DNA of 64,000 bases from Orobanche coerulescens (GCA_033398695.1 CM065815.1:6566501-6630500); one strand, 5' to 3'; shown: positions 20,537 through 32,794, numbered from the stretch's first letter. Numbers and translations are program-made. Notes: a model not told the origin generated them from the letters alone.

Positions 20537-23500
20537 TGGTGAGCCTATCATACCAACAAGAGTTGCACAATTCAATGATTGTGCAACGTTACCACATGCT
20601 GATGAGGATCATGAGAAGCTAGAAATAGATCATATGTATGAAGATGTTTGTTTTCAGTTAGATGTTGGAGGTGAAACTCCATGTTTAATAAATGCAGAAG
20701 ACAAGTACAAAAAAATCACCGAGGTCAAGTTCCTCTTTACCCTGGTTGTACGAAGTATACAAAACTATCAGCCACCTTAGAAATGTACAAGATGAAAGCT
20801 GAATTTGGTCTATCCAATATTGGTTTTGATAACTTTATGAGGGTTTTCCGTAATATGCTACCCGATGAAAATAGTTTTCCCGAGTCACTATCCTCAGTAA
20901 AAAAGACACTTAAAGATTTTGATTTAGGGTATGAGAAGATTGATGCATGCATAAATGATTGTTGCTTATATAGGGGAAGCGAGTATGAGAACTTACAAAA
21001 ATGTCCTAAATGTTTTACTTCGAGGTATAAAGTAAATCCACGTACTGAAAAAATAAAAGAAGGTCACGCAAAAGTTTTGCGGTACTTTCCTATACTTCCG
21101 AGACTTCAACGGATGTTCCTTTCAGCAACCGTTGCAGAGAAGTTAACATGGCACTCTACTCATCACAGTCAAGACGGTAAAATGCGTCATCCCGTAGACT
21201 CAATTTGTTGGAGTACAGTGGATACAAAATGGCCTTCTTTCGCATCTGATCCGAGAAATTTGAGATTTGGACTGGCAACCGATGGGTTCAATCCATTCGG
21301 TAATCTTAGCTCAAAACATAGTCTTTGGCCAGTGATTCTAGTCGTCTATAATCTTCCACCAAACATATGTATGTCTTCTGAATACTTAATGTTAAGTTTA
21401 CTCATTCCAGGCCCTAAACAACCTGGAAATGACATCGACATATATTTGAAGCCATTAATTGATGATCTGGTTAAGTTGTGGGAAGGTGTTCTTATGTATG
21501 ATGCCTTCACTAAAGCCACATTTAACCTTAGAGGTATGCTATTATGGACTATTAATGATTTTCCATCCTATGGAAATTTATCTGGTTTAACTACAAAAGG
21601 TGAGTTCGCTTGTCCTATATGTGGTCCTGATACTTGCTCTCGTTGGCTGCCACTTGCAAAGAAGACTATTTATATGGATACTAGACGTTTTCTTTCATCT
21701 AACCATAGGTTTCGGTTTAAACATAAGTGGTTCGATGGGAGAAAGGAGAGAAGAGTGAGACCTAAAATATTTACAGGGAGAGCTATTGTTCATGCTTTGG
21801 TTGGGTTCATAAATAAGTGGGGAAAAAAAAAGGGACACTGAAGAAACTAAAAAGAGGTGATCCAGCCAAGTTATTAAAGAAGAAGTCAATATTTTTTGAC
21901 TTGCCGTATTGGGAGGTCAGCATTTTAAAAACTTGGTATTAGTCATTGCAAAATAAAATGTTTAATGATTTTGATTATGAATTATATGTTGTATTTGCTG
22001 CTTTATGTAGGAACTACCTGTGCGTCATAATTTGGATGTCATGCACATTGAAAAAAATGTATGTGAGAGTGTTTTAGAAACTATCTTAGATGTGAAGGGA
22101 AAATCTAAAATTGGGGCTGCTTGTCGTAGAGATCTAGAGTTGCAAGAACTTCTAGAAGATGTTTCAGTAGAAGAAAAAAAAAATATGTTGGATGTTTCTC
22201 AACCTTACACTTTAACAAAACCTGAGAAGAGAAAATTTCTTTGGAGGCTATGGATGCAGACCTTTCCTGATGGATATTGCTCCAATATTGGGAACTGTAT
22301 CAAGATTAATGAATCTAAAATTCTTGGACTGAAATCCCATGACCATCATGTCTTGATGCAGCAACTTCTGTCTATTGCTGTGAAGGGGCTTTTACCAGTA
22401 GGTATTAGAAAAGCAATATTTCGCTTGTCTTCATTTTTTCATGAGTTATGTCAAAGAGTACTTGACAAAAAAAGATTGGAAGAGATGGAAGACGAGATTA
22501 TTGAGACATTGTGTTTGTTCGAGAGATACTTTCCTCCATCATTTTTCGATATAATGATTCACCTCACGATCCACATAGGAAGAGAAGCAAAATTATGTGG
22601 TCCAGTCCATTATGAGTGGATGTACCCTTTTGAAAGGTACTTGATCTTTGCTAATTTTTTATCTTTTTCTAATCTTTTGTCTTTTCGATGTGTTGTGTTC
22701 TTGTTAACCTAGTGTCTATATTTCTTAAACTCTTAGATACATGAAGGTCCTTAAAGGTTATGTTAAGAATCGTGCAGCTCCAGAAGGAAGTATTGCAGAA
22801 AACTACTTAGCAGATGAGTGTGTTCGATTCTGTGGTCGATACATGAAACACTCATCTGTGTTTAGTAGTAAACGAAAACGGAATGATGTTGTTGATGATG
22901 ACACAATAATTGAAGGATCGACACTCTTGAAAGGTCGATCGGTTAAATTGTCTGATGAATTGCATAAGGCTGTTCATCTCTGTGTGCTTAATAATAGTCA
23001 AGAAATTGTACCTTACATTGAGTAAGTAAAAATATCTGTTCAATTTTGAAAGCCTTTCTTAAAGTTAAGAGTCATGATAATGTTATGCTTCTTTAGGGTT
23101 CATAAGGAAGAGCTAAAGTGCTCTGATCATCGTTTGGTGACCAATTCTAAATTGCTAGAGAAAGTGCATTCGGAGAAATTTGTTGAATGGCTACAAGCCA
23201 AGGTTTGATTTATTAATAAGAGGCTTACATGTTTAAGTGTATTGATTAAACTTTAATGAACCTAACTATAAAATTTGCTTAATAATTATTTTCAGATTAA
23301 AGTTCAAGCTGGTAGTACTTGTCTCGAGTCTGACGAAACACTCTCTTGTCTTGTAAAAGGGCCAAGGCATTGTGCAATGTCTCACACGGGTTTTGTTATA
23401 AATGGAAAAAGATTTCACACTATGGATGCTAATGTTTCTACACAAGACTACGGAGTGCATATAGAAGCAGATACTTTATCTAATTATTATGGGATTATTA

Positions 23501-23841
23501 GACACATTTTTGTCTTGGATTTCTACAAATTTCGGTTGGCTGTTTTTCTTTGAGATTGGGCCAACATGGCTTCTGGAGTAAAGAAAGTGGATGGATTCAC
23601 CTTAGTTAACCTTCACGAGGGTTTGAGTAATAAAGACCCATTTATTTTAGCATCACATGCCCAACAAGTATTTTATTCTAGAGATAATGAAAAATCTAGC
23701 TGGTATGTGGTGTTGAAGGCACCACCAAGAGGTTTTAATGATCTCGAACAATTTGATGAAAGTTTTTATACATCTTTTGTTATTCAAGAGACATCTGCAC
23801 TTGATATAGACAATGGAGATGGTGTTGAAACTCGATTGTAA
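20537..23841 (+). pseudogene. TNP2-type CACTA transposase, five exons
   Basis: Likely exons: 20537-21915, 22011-22636, 22737-23021, 23097-23202 and 23296-23841, each with GT/AG borders. Exon 1 has the Transposase_21 domain (VPLYPGC, LRYFPILPRLQRMF, DGFNPFGNLSSKHSLWP, GEFACPICGPDT); exon 2 has the signature NLDVMHIEKNVCES; exon 3 the DUF4218-like VLKGYVKNRAAPEGSIAENY; exon 5 the DUF4216-like GFVINGKRFHT. The frame upstream of 20681 is coding too and entered from beyond Gypsy-1. Breaks: a shift near 20705, a shift in the A run near 21826 and a TGA at 23551. TNP2 is thought to cut the element ends. Confidence 0.88.
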
Positions 23842-24031
23842 TGTAGCATAGTTATCATTTTACGTAACCATGTCACTTTATTATATTTTTGTCGATATTT
23901 TGAACAAATAATGTATCGGTGTTATGTAATCACATTTTGTTTAAATACGATATAATGATCGACTTTATATGATTAAATGTCTTGTCCCAATCGACTTTAT
24001 ATGATTATATGAAGTAGGAAAGAACAAAGCT

Positions 24032-27000
24032 ATGGCAATAGGAAAGAAAAGAGGTAGAGCGAGAAGGGGCGATATTGACACACCAAATCAACCCTCGGAT
24101 GAAATTACACAACCACGTGTTGATTTTGAGCTTACTCCCACCGACAAGGGAAAAAAAGGTGAGAGGTAAAACTACCTTACAAGTCATCCCAACAGAGAAT
24201 CGGCGCGTCAAATGGTTGAATGGAATGAAAAGGACAACCTATTGGACTAGTATCAATACGGTTTAGCTCAACTGTTGGGGTTTTAGTGAGAGAGCAGCCG
24301 ATCAACATAGGGAATTGGCATAAGGTGGAAGATCGGACCAAAAATGATGTCCGGAGTCTCGTTGTTGGTAATATATTTTGTCACTAATAACTTCCTTTTA
24401 ATTTTAGTATATTAATTCGAGTTTGTTTCCTATTGTAGTAATTAATTCTCCTTAAGTATGAAAATGATTATAGTTTGATATGTTGTGTTGCGGCAAAAAT
24501 ATCATGTGGATCTTATTTATAAGACATGCGTCTTGCAACAAATGGGAAGGCTATGGAGAGCATATAAATCGAACTCTCGGGTAGTATTGTAAATGTTGTA
24601 GAGGCTCGACGCGCTAAGACGAAACTACACGGCTACTCGGTCTCCTTAGACCCGCTTATGTGCCACAGAAAGAGTGGGATGCGTTTGTGGTTGAACGTTC
24701 TTCGAGAGATGGAAAGTAAGTCTCTTAACACAATTAATAAAATATTTGGGGTTAAAATTATAATTTGAAATTTATAAAGTTTCCGGGACAATATGAAATT
24801 TTAAAAGGTGATTTTTTTTTTGGAAAATATACAAAATCTGAAAAGTTTAATTAATTGAAAAAAGGAAAATACTTCATACTATGTCATGTATATTACAAAT
24901 AATAGTTGATTGCATATATGATTGGCAGGAAAAGAGTGACAAAATGAAGGCAATAAGGGCCAGACAACTTCTTCCTCACACTCTAAGTCGGAAAGGTTAT
25001 GCCAGAACGGAATATGAACATGTAAGTTCAAATTGTTTGATGTATCTATATTCTACATAAAATACTAATCTGTGACCTAACATAATCGCTTGTGTTCATT
25101 AAAGAAAATGGAAATTGGAGAATCATTGTGTAGAACAAGGTTGTTTATTAAAGGCCACGAGAAGTCCAAAAATGAGCATGTGAAGGCCAAATGTGTAAGT
25201 GTTCTCATTCAGCTGTTGGTTTGTCAATATAAATATTATTTATATTGTGATATTGCTAATTGTTGCTTCCTGACATGCATATGTACTAGGCTGAGATGCA
25301 AACTAAACTTGACGAGCAACCTCCTAGTGAAGGGCCCAGACTGTAAAGTGGGATGTATTAACTCAAGTTCTTGGTAAGGAAAAAATGGTCGTGTTAGGGG
25401 TCTAGGAGCGGGTGTTTCTCCTTGAAGGATTGATGCTCAACTACAAAGTAGCTCTTGGAAACGAGTATTAGAAGAGAAACTTGAGGAGAACTGTGCGCGG
25501 ACTAAGATTCTAGAGGAGTTCATTTTTAACTTGGTAAGTTTTGTGGTTTCACAATTTTATAGAGATCTGACAGCTGGGTAAAATAGTTTGGCTCATCCCA
25601 TGAAGTGATGGCCGAAAGATAAGCCTTATAGCGTTAGAAAAATTATTATATGACTATAATTAGATTATGGATGTAGTACCGATGTTCCCAAATCGGTAGG
25701 GCTGATAATGATTTAATGATGCTGGCACATCTATGTCTAAGTCCTCAAGGCGCTTGAGATGTTTGTTTGTCGTCTGCTTCCAAGAACGGCATAGGATTCT
25801 AATATTTCACGGACTCGAAATTCATTTTCATTATCCTTTCCATTGCGTGTAGGCCTTTTTCGTATATATTATCTACCATGTTACAAAAATTAGTCAACTG
25901 GTGACTTCAAATTTAATTATCATAAAAAATACTCATACACAACAACTAAAATCATCAAATATGGAGAGATTCATGAACCAATCTTTTATGCCAAGTTTCT
26001 AGACTTATAACTCCGCTGATCCTCGATTTTTATTTTTTGGTTCATCTATGATGAAATCGTTTGTTATTGTTTTGAAAGAGTCAAAGTGCTACTATTCCTG
26101 GAGGCAGTGGGCATGGTTGTAGAGGTGATGGTGGAAGTAAGCGCACAAGCAGTCCTGATAAAGCACAAGTAAGTTACTAAATTACTGGTGCATTATTATT
26201 CCAGATCATTGAAAACTTAATTATTTGTTAATCTATAATACTTACTTGCTTGTGTATTTACAATTTAGGATGTACCTGATAATGGTGAAGAAAGAATTAA
26301 TCATAGCCCTATGACTGGAAATTCTAAGGTAAGTTTATAATTATATCTGTTTTGCTATGTATGGAAAGATAGTGTGTTGCTATGACTAAGGTTTATTTTG
26401 CTTTGGTAGTATTTCCTTGAAATTTCTTATGAATAAAGTAAGTTTTGTTGTGTATAACTTGGGGTTAGTTTATAAACATATTCAGGCCTGTGAGTTGTGA
26501 CTGTGATTTTGGTTGTTTTAGTCGATACAAGGGAGCACCCTTGGTGTATCTCAGCCTTGCATGTTCAGAAAGCACTTTGACGTTTGAGAAATCTTTCCTT
26601 ATATTGAACTTTATGTCAACTGTCCGTTGTGAGTAGTTAGAAGAAGGCATGTTGATGTTCACCTGGTAGTATCAGATATAAATATAAGAGTTAAAAAATC
26701 TCTAGTGTCATGTTCCAGCTCTTGTTCTCTGGTAGAAATTCAAACTGCTTGGTGATAACAAGTTTTTGTTTGGATAATATATGTTGTCGCATTTTTGTAC
26801 GAATCCTACATTTCCTTCACCCAATGTAAATCTAAGAAAACAATCTGAGTTAATACTTTATAGTCAAATGTTGAAACATAGCCAACTTCGGCCAATAATT
26901 TCCCCCGATATTAAATCTACATATCAAATTTAGCCTTCTGAACATTTTTATGAAGCTCTGATCTCTAGTTTATAATGGTTACAATCCTATACTAAAATCG

Positions 27001-27760
27001 AATCCTTTGTCAGTGTATCTAAGAAAAAATTATTATCGCACTATTAGCCTGTCCTTAACAAATCTTCTCATAGAATTCTTTCCCTCATTGCTTTTACCCT
27101 TCCTTTCTCTATTTATTCCCCCTCCACCATATTGCTAACAATAATTCATTTTGTTCTTACATATTATAACATTGTTGATCAACATAAATACAAAGAATAG
27201 CAACATTAACTCCTATCCATATTGCAGCACTTCCCCACATTCTCATTGTCCCTTTTATTCTCTTCCTAACAGCTAAATTTAACAAATTCAATGATAAAGA
27301 CTAGACAACCCTGGTTTCAGCCTTTCATGACAAAGTGCAAATTTTGTTTTATTTTCAAATGTAAATTTACTTGAGATAAGTTTTCCTTATATCCCCCTTT
27401 AATTATTTTCTAGATGTTATATCTCATTTTGTTTGAAAGTGGGCACCATTTGAGTTGTGACTGTGTTTTTGGTTGTTGTAGTCGGTACAAGGGAGCACCC
27501 TCAGCGTATCTCAGCGCTGCATGTTACTCGATTGGGAGGGCACAGATGAAATTGTGGCTAGAGGCAAAATATCAGCAGTGGATCCAACAAGCAAAGTGCA
27601 TGGATACAAGCTTGGACCTGACTGTTACAGAGTCGACATTGAGGAAGCAGTCAATCCTAGAGCTGAATTCTATCGTTCCCAGCCCAAATTTTCTTCTATG
27701 GAAGATGCAGTTGGAAGCACCATTATGTGGCCAGTCAAATACATTATCCCTCACACTTGA
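24032..27760 (+). pseudogene. PTTA/TNPA-like CACTA protein (Transposase_24, DUF8039)
   Basis: The start MAIGKKRGRARRGDID is followed by degraded exons. PAYVPQKEWDAFVVERSSRDGK (about 24648-24716) and DKMKAIRARQLLPHTLSRKGYAR (24938-25021) are diagnostic of the plant transposase PTTA/En/Spm family; further exons lie at about 25108-25197, 25291-25550, 26081-26169 and 26270-26329. The last exon (about 27481-27760) encodes a DUF8039 domain with DEIVARGKIS, KVHGYKLGPDCYRVDI and EDAVGSTIMWP. Several shifts break the frame. TNPA-type proteins bind subterminal repeats. The remaining 25550-27440 sequence is AT-rich intron. Confidence 0.75.
26484..26575 (+). repeat. Partial duplicate of the DUF8039 exon start
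   Basis: This stretch matches 27446-27540: the same intron end (GTGACTGTG...TTGGTTGTTTTAG) followed by an exon start with ACAAGGGAGCACCC. It is a decayed second copy of the exon border about 960 bp upstream. Confidence 0.7.
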
Positions 27761-28069
27761 GTATTTATAAACTTATGTTCTCTTCTCCTTATAAACTTAT
27801 GTGATAGTGCGTGTATGATATGGATGTTGTTGCATTTCTTTTGTTAACATTGCAAGTGTAGAACTTTGTATTTGGTTGTTATTGGCTTGTTCCAATAACT
27901 TAAGGTCTATTTAAATTGGTTGGATGTACTTAGTTTGGTAGTTGTTATTGTTTGTTCTTAGGTTTGGTAGTTCGGATGTTGACTTCATATGTGATGATGA
28001 ATTTATTCTATATTAGTTTGAAATGTAATTAAAATCCAGGAAATGGTAATTTTTTTTCAATTTTTTTTT

Positions 28070-28590
28070 TGTTTTATGACAATAATCAAATGACATTGAA
28101 TATGTTAGCACGATGTTAGAAAGCCATCATCAAAACATATATGACTATAGAAAAGTGTCATTAAAAGCATTATAATCAATGTTCGACAACGTCATAAAAA
28201 CATTTTATGACGCTTTTTAAACATGGTAATAGCAACTTGGAATGACAAAATACAAGCATCATTGAAAACATTTTATGACAGTTTCGAAACGTCATGCTTA
28301 ATATATTTATGACGATTATATACTGTCATTTAAAGGTTTATAACGACAGTTTCCCAACGTCGTTGATTCCACAATTGATGATGATATATAACTGTCATGA
28401 AATAATAAATAGATGATAATTGAAAACTGTCATACTAAACATTCAATGACGTTTCATTAACATTATAATAGCGACTTGTAATGACAAAATACAAGCGTCA
28501 TTGAAAATCTTTCATGACAATTTACGGACGTCATGCGTCATATATTTATGACGCCAAATGACTGTCATTAAAAGGTACGAGGCATGACGA
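28070..28590. repeat. CACTA subterminal repeats
   Basis: Many short repeats built on ATGACGTT, AACGTCAT, ACTGTCAT and TTTATGAC occur in both orientations in about 500 bp. Such arrays are the binding sites for TNPA-type proteins near CACTA ends. The array stops at GTCATTAAAAGGTA, which resembles the true end at 32905-32920 (GTCATTGAAAGGTA) but lacks the CACTA terminus. Confidence 0.7.
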
Positions 28591-28591
28591 A

Positions 28592-28620
28592 CCCGTGCGA
28601 TGCACATGGGCTTTATCTAA
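28592..28620 (+). other. Possible Helitron 3' end (hairpin plus CTAA)
   Basis: CCCGTGCGATGCACATGGG can form a short hairpin and is followed after six bases by CTAA and then T, the arrangement of a Helitron 3' end (hairpin, CTRR, insertion before T). The 5' TC end was not identified, and this CCCGTGC..GCAC palindrome is common in plants. Confidence 0.4.
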
Positions 28621-29451
28621 TTGTCAATAGCGTAATGTTTGTGTAAATGACCCGATTGTTAGTATGATGGTGAGCGCATAATGTTTGTTTAAATTGCCGA
28701 GTTGTTAGTATGATGGTGCGGCTCAAATATACAACAATTGTTCAACTTTTGATAGATATGGCCCCTCGATCGATGATTATTATGTATTCCGATTAATTAT
28801 ATTCATTAGTTCATTTTGTAATTATAAGCCAAGTTTAAATGACATAATATTATCCTACATTAACACTAAAAAAATTTTCTTGTAAACATAGCCCTTATTA
28901 GATTTCAAGTATTAGATTTCGTTAATAAAGGTGTTGTATATGATCACCTAATTCCATATTTCAGTTATTTTATCACATGTAATTCTTCATCGTCGATAAT
29001 TAGTGTTGATGTAGAGCCTAAGAGGCAAAGGTTATCTAGAAGAAAGAATACCAAAATGCTAGTCACTTTACAAACATACAAAAAGGTAAAACAAATTCCT
29101 ACATTGCATAATGTCTAATAGGCTTTACTGTTATAATATCTAGCATTCATCGAAGTCAATATGATGACATAAGGGCCATGGTTGTGGTTTTTTTTCCAGC
29201 ATTTCATCACCTAATTTTCCCCACAGTGTGAGCTTATTTTTACGTCCCCTACATACAAAAGATATGGTTATGCTTCAGGTTTTGGCTCGAGAGGTTAGAC
29301 TTTCAGAAGTAGAAGCATGTAACAAATGTAATTGCAGGGATACGCTTTACCTTTCGTTCCGAGAGTAAAGTCGAGGGTCTTTGAGCTCGTGTTGCTTGGA
29401 TTTCTTGACATTGTAACATATGCAATAGTATATCAGGACTCTATGGTCATT

Positions 29452-29592
29452 TCTCATCATTGCGTCCACTTTCTACCAATGTAGTCACAATCTCGCTTTC
29501 TTTAGCCTCTACTGAACACCTCTTATATGATGAACATTCAGCTTCACACTCGCTAATCCCATCCTCAACCCATTCCTCTATACTTGTGTCAC
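29452..29592 (-). pseudogene. Exon-like fragment, acidic, unknown
   Basis: After a TATACAG acceptor the frame reads DTSIEEWVEDGISECEAE and ends at a stop after GRNDEK. It looks like a terminal exon. No family is recognised; it could belong to the same captured gene as the blocks at 31.2-31.7 kb. Confidence 0.4.
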
Positions 29593-31204
29593 CTGTATAG
29601 ACCGAAAAACCATAATCATATATAATTAAAAACTGTTCAACCCTTTAAAAAAGTATGCCCAAGGTCCCTATTGTGCATTTTTTACATAAAACATTATTCA
29701 CATAACTTAAAAGATAAAAAGAACTATTTATCTACTGATCTTATGCATATTCCATAAATTCAAACAAAAAGTCACTTTTACCAAGGTTATACACTTATAA
29801 GGATTTGTTACGGAGGGGGAAATTATAGGCATATGTTTATGAGTGAACCGATTTGGTTGGAATTTATCTCAAACCTGACGTGAATTAAAAATGATATGCT
29901 TCAACTTGAAGGCGTGTTGACCCATTACCCGCCCCTTCCATCTTCCCGCCTCAATATCTATGTATTAGAACCCTTCAAATTGCAGCTAAACATCAAAGAG
30001 ACAAAAGGTTTGAGGTAGTAGCATAACACATGACATCATTAATTGTATAGTTAAAGTTCAGCAACACGCATCAGTAGTAAAATACAATATATTTGAACTA
30101 ATCCCATGTGAGTGATATGCATCTTCGAGTAAGTGCATTAGATTCAGATTATCTCTGATGAAGTTGCTAATCATGAATGCTAAAAAAATGTGTAACATAT
30201 ATCAGAATTAGAAATAACAGGGCTAGAAGCATTGTCTTAAGATCTGATAACATTGAATACTTATTAGCTTATATAGTTCATTCATAAACCATCATACTGG
30301 GTTGAATCTACTACTAAATCCGTCCAAAACCTATACGCCGATAACTATGCCATTTTAGGAATGGTATTTAAAGTCGGTGCAGAATGGTGAGTACCTAATT
30401 AGGCTCTAATCCTCCTTCATCTTCAAGGTATTGTGAAACGAATGCGATCGCTTGTATTTTTTTTTGGTTTTTAGGGAATTTATACTGTATCCTGTGAAAA
30501 AAATGCTTCAAGAACCATTTCATGCATTTACTAATTGTATGTATGAACTTTAATGTGTCAAAGAAGCTCAAGACAAGGCGTTTTTATGCAGTAGTAAAAC
30601 CTACCATTTTTGCCTTTTTCATTTTATACAATGGATTCAGTAATATAAGCAACGCCACATTTTCTCATTTCTTATTCTTATCACAGAAAATCCAAAATGG
30701 AGGAGCTAGAGTATGCCAATGTAAAAGTTGATAACTTTATACCTATGAATATGCAACAAAAAAGTTGACAACTCTATACTTAAAGAAACCTACTGCATAA
30801 CTTATTCTCCTACTTAACAATGAGCTACAATGTTTGTCAATAACTCAATATGACATTATACACACTTAATACCTTTTGTAAACCATGGCGTGTTACTTTT
30901 CACTCAACTCCCCTCTTCCTTTTTTGCTTCAAAAAGAGCTACTAATCCGGAGGGCCTTTGTCACAACATTCTGTTCTGGTCTTCCAAAAACAACACATCG
31001 GGCCTGTTCTGCATCTCTTGCTTTTTCGTGCAACTGAGGTTTTTCTATATTGGAGAATGATTTAAAGTTAATGATATCGCAAATACCAAAACATGACTAC
31101 TAAAAACTAAGAAAGGTGTATAGTGAAGGATATAATACATAACATATTTATTCCAACACTGTCTTAGTAAACATACTAAAAAGAATATATTACCTATAAA
31201 AATG

Positions 31205-31310
31205 GTCGTCCATATGTTCCTTCAAGATTCTCCAAACTATCTAAATATTTTCTGTTCTTATGCTCAGCAGCCTCCTCAATTCTCTCAGCCCGAGCATATC
31301 GAATTTCTGC
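31205..31310 (-). pseudogene. Exon-like fragment, charged helical
   Basis: After a TTTGCAG acceptor the frame reads IRYARAERIEEAAEHKNR and continues to GTYGRP before a stop. High helix propensity; family unknown. Another coding-like block (LHEKARDAEQARCVVFGR) lies at about 31050-30950 on the same strand. Confidence 0.4.
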
Positions 31311-31553
31311 AAATAAAAGTAACAATAACAGTAAGCTAATCCTAAACATCCCTAAGTTTTTTTGAGGTGCTTATCGGTATATTACGTCGTCAAAAAACGA
31401 TAACTTTATCTGGATATATTTTTTAAAAAAAAAAAATATGGTTTTGTAAAGAGCTATTAAAACTCCTTTCTTATCTTTAATACGCTATTTTGGGGTATAT
31501 GTTTTAGCGTTAAACTTAAATGAAAGCTTGTTAGTTAAAAAGTATAATCTTGC

Positions 31554-31660
31554 CTTGATCATACGCTGATATTGTGACGCCTCCATTTGAACAACTACTT
31601 TTTCAGATTGCAAGTATGTGATCATCAACGTAGAGTTCTTAGCTGCAACAACAGAAGCAC
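31554..31660 (-). pseudogene. GTD-binding (zein-binding) domain exon fragment
   Basis: The frame ASVVAAKNSTLMITYLQS followed by EKVVVQMEASQYQRMI matches the most conserved helix of plant GTD-binding/myosin-binding proteins (AxAAxxxMxMIxxLQxEKAxxQMEAxQYQRMM). An AG acceptor precedes it and a possible GC donor follows AAG. It is isolated from the rest of such a gene, so a captured or pseudogene fragment is most likely. Confidence 0.6.
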
Positions 31661-32132
31661 CTGATATCATAAAAGCACAATTAAATTTTATCGGCGTCTT
31701 CAAAAAAATATGCACCACATAAATACCTGGCCAGTGAACCAAAATTTTAATATCAAGTAGTTCCAATATATAAGAAGCTATCCTCATAAATTGCATTAAC
31801 CAACTCCAAACATGCTAGTTGATATCAAAAGGACAGGTAACCAAATTTCTTGATGCAATCCATCTAAAAGGTCAAATTTCTTGAAGTCTAAGCATATTTT
31901 TTCACTGGTGCATAAATACAAACACTTAGTATGCATAAATAGTAAACATCAAAATTAACACCTTAATTCATCAAATAAACTAATAAACTTAAAAACCCAC
32001 ATCACAAATCACAGTTAAAAAAAACATATATTGGATTTTAGTAAAATCAAACACAAATTAAGCAATAATTAAAAAACAGGGTTTTATTACCTGATAAAAC
32101 AAAAGATATTTACACACATATTATAATGAGGA

Positions 32133-32486
32133 TCACAATCTTCCCAGCACAACCAAAGATCCAAGAAATTGTGTTATAAAGAGGGTCCAATAAAATGAGA
32201 GGCTGACCCTATGATGATGACTTCTTGGTGTTTTCCTAAGACTGTACACCCCTTCCAATATACATTTTCTTTGTTTGAAAATGGAAAGTTTTCGAGAGGT
32301 TGGGAAGTCACAATAATACACATTGGCGCCTAGTTTACCCTTAGCTGCAAACAGCGCACACGGATGGGACTTACCAAAGTTGAGTTGAGCATCCATCTTC
32401 TTAAATTCCCCTGTCAAGATGTTGAACTCGTAGACATCTCGAGGAAATAATTCGTCAAAGTCCGGATATGAAAAGTCTGTGAACAC
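32133..32486 (-). pseudogene. Kelch/F-box-like protein fragment
   Basis: The frame contains FPRDVYEFNILTGEFKKM and GKSHPCALFAAKGKL, which resemble a kelch-type repeat (an element of the form VYxFDxxTGxW..., then a small-residue turn and strand). Only part of one repeat region is present. It is close to the CACTA terminus. Assignment to kelch/F-box proteins is from pattern only. Confidence 0.4.
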
Positions 32487-32794
32487 GTTTATTTTGATTT
32501 ACAGGAAATTAAAGAGGGGATGGTTCGAATTCTTTTGGGTTGTAAATGCATTCCTCAAACTACAGGGACAATTCATATTCCCGAAAATAAATGATGGGAG
32601 TAGTTTGTACGATACATGTTTTTTTTTTTTTTTTTGCACAATTACACCTCAACAATAAATTAAGTTACTGATCTTTAGATATAATAGATTTGAAGAGAAA
32701 TAATGCACTTGATCATTTAAAAAACCAATTTTTATAAAGCATTAAGACTTAACATTAAATATATGGACTGAATCTTTTATAATATAAGATATAC

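Larger units (their letters stand above)
28621..32790 (-). other. AT-rich region with decayed minus-strand gene fragments
   Basis: No continuous gene is present. Short coding-like blocks with plausible splice borders lie on the minus strand at 32486-32133, 31660-31554, 31310-31205, about 31050-30950 and 29592-29452. Their shared strand suggests one or two captured host genes carried inside the transposon. The rest (28621-29450, 29600-30900, 31700-32100) is AT-rich with nothing recognised. Confidence 0.5.
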
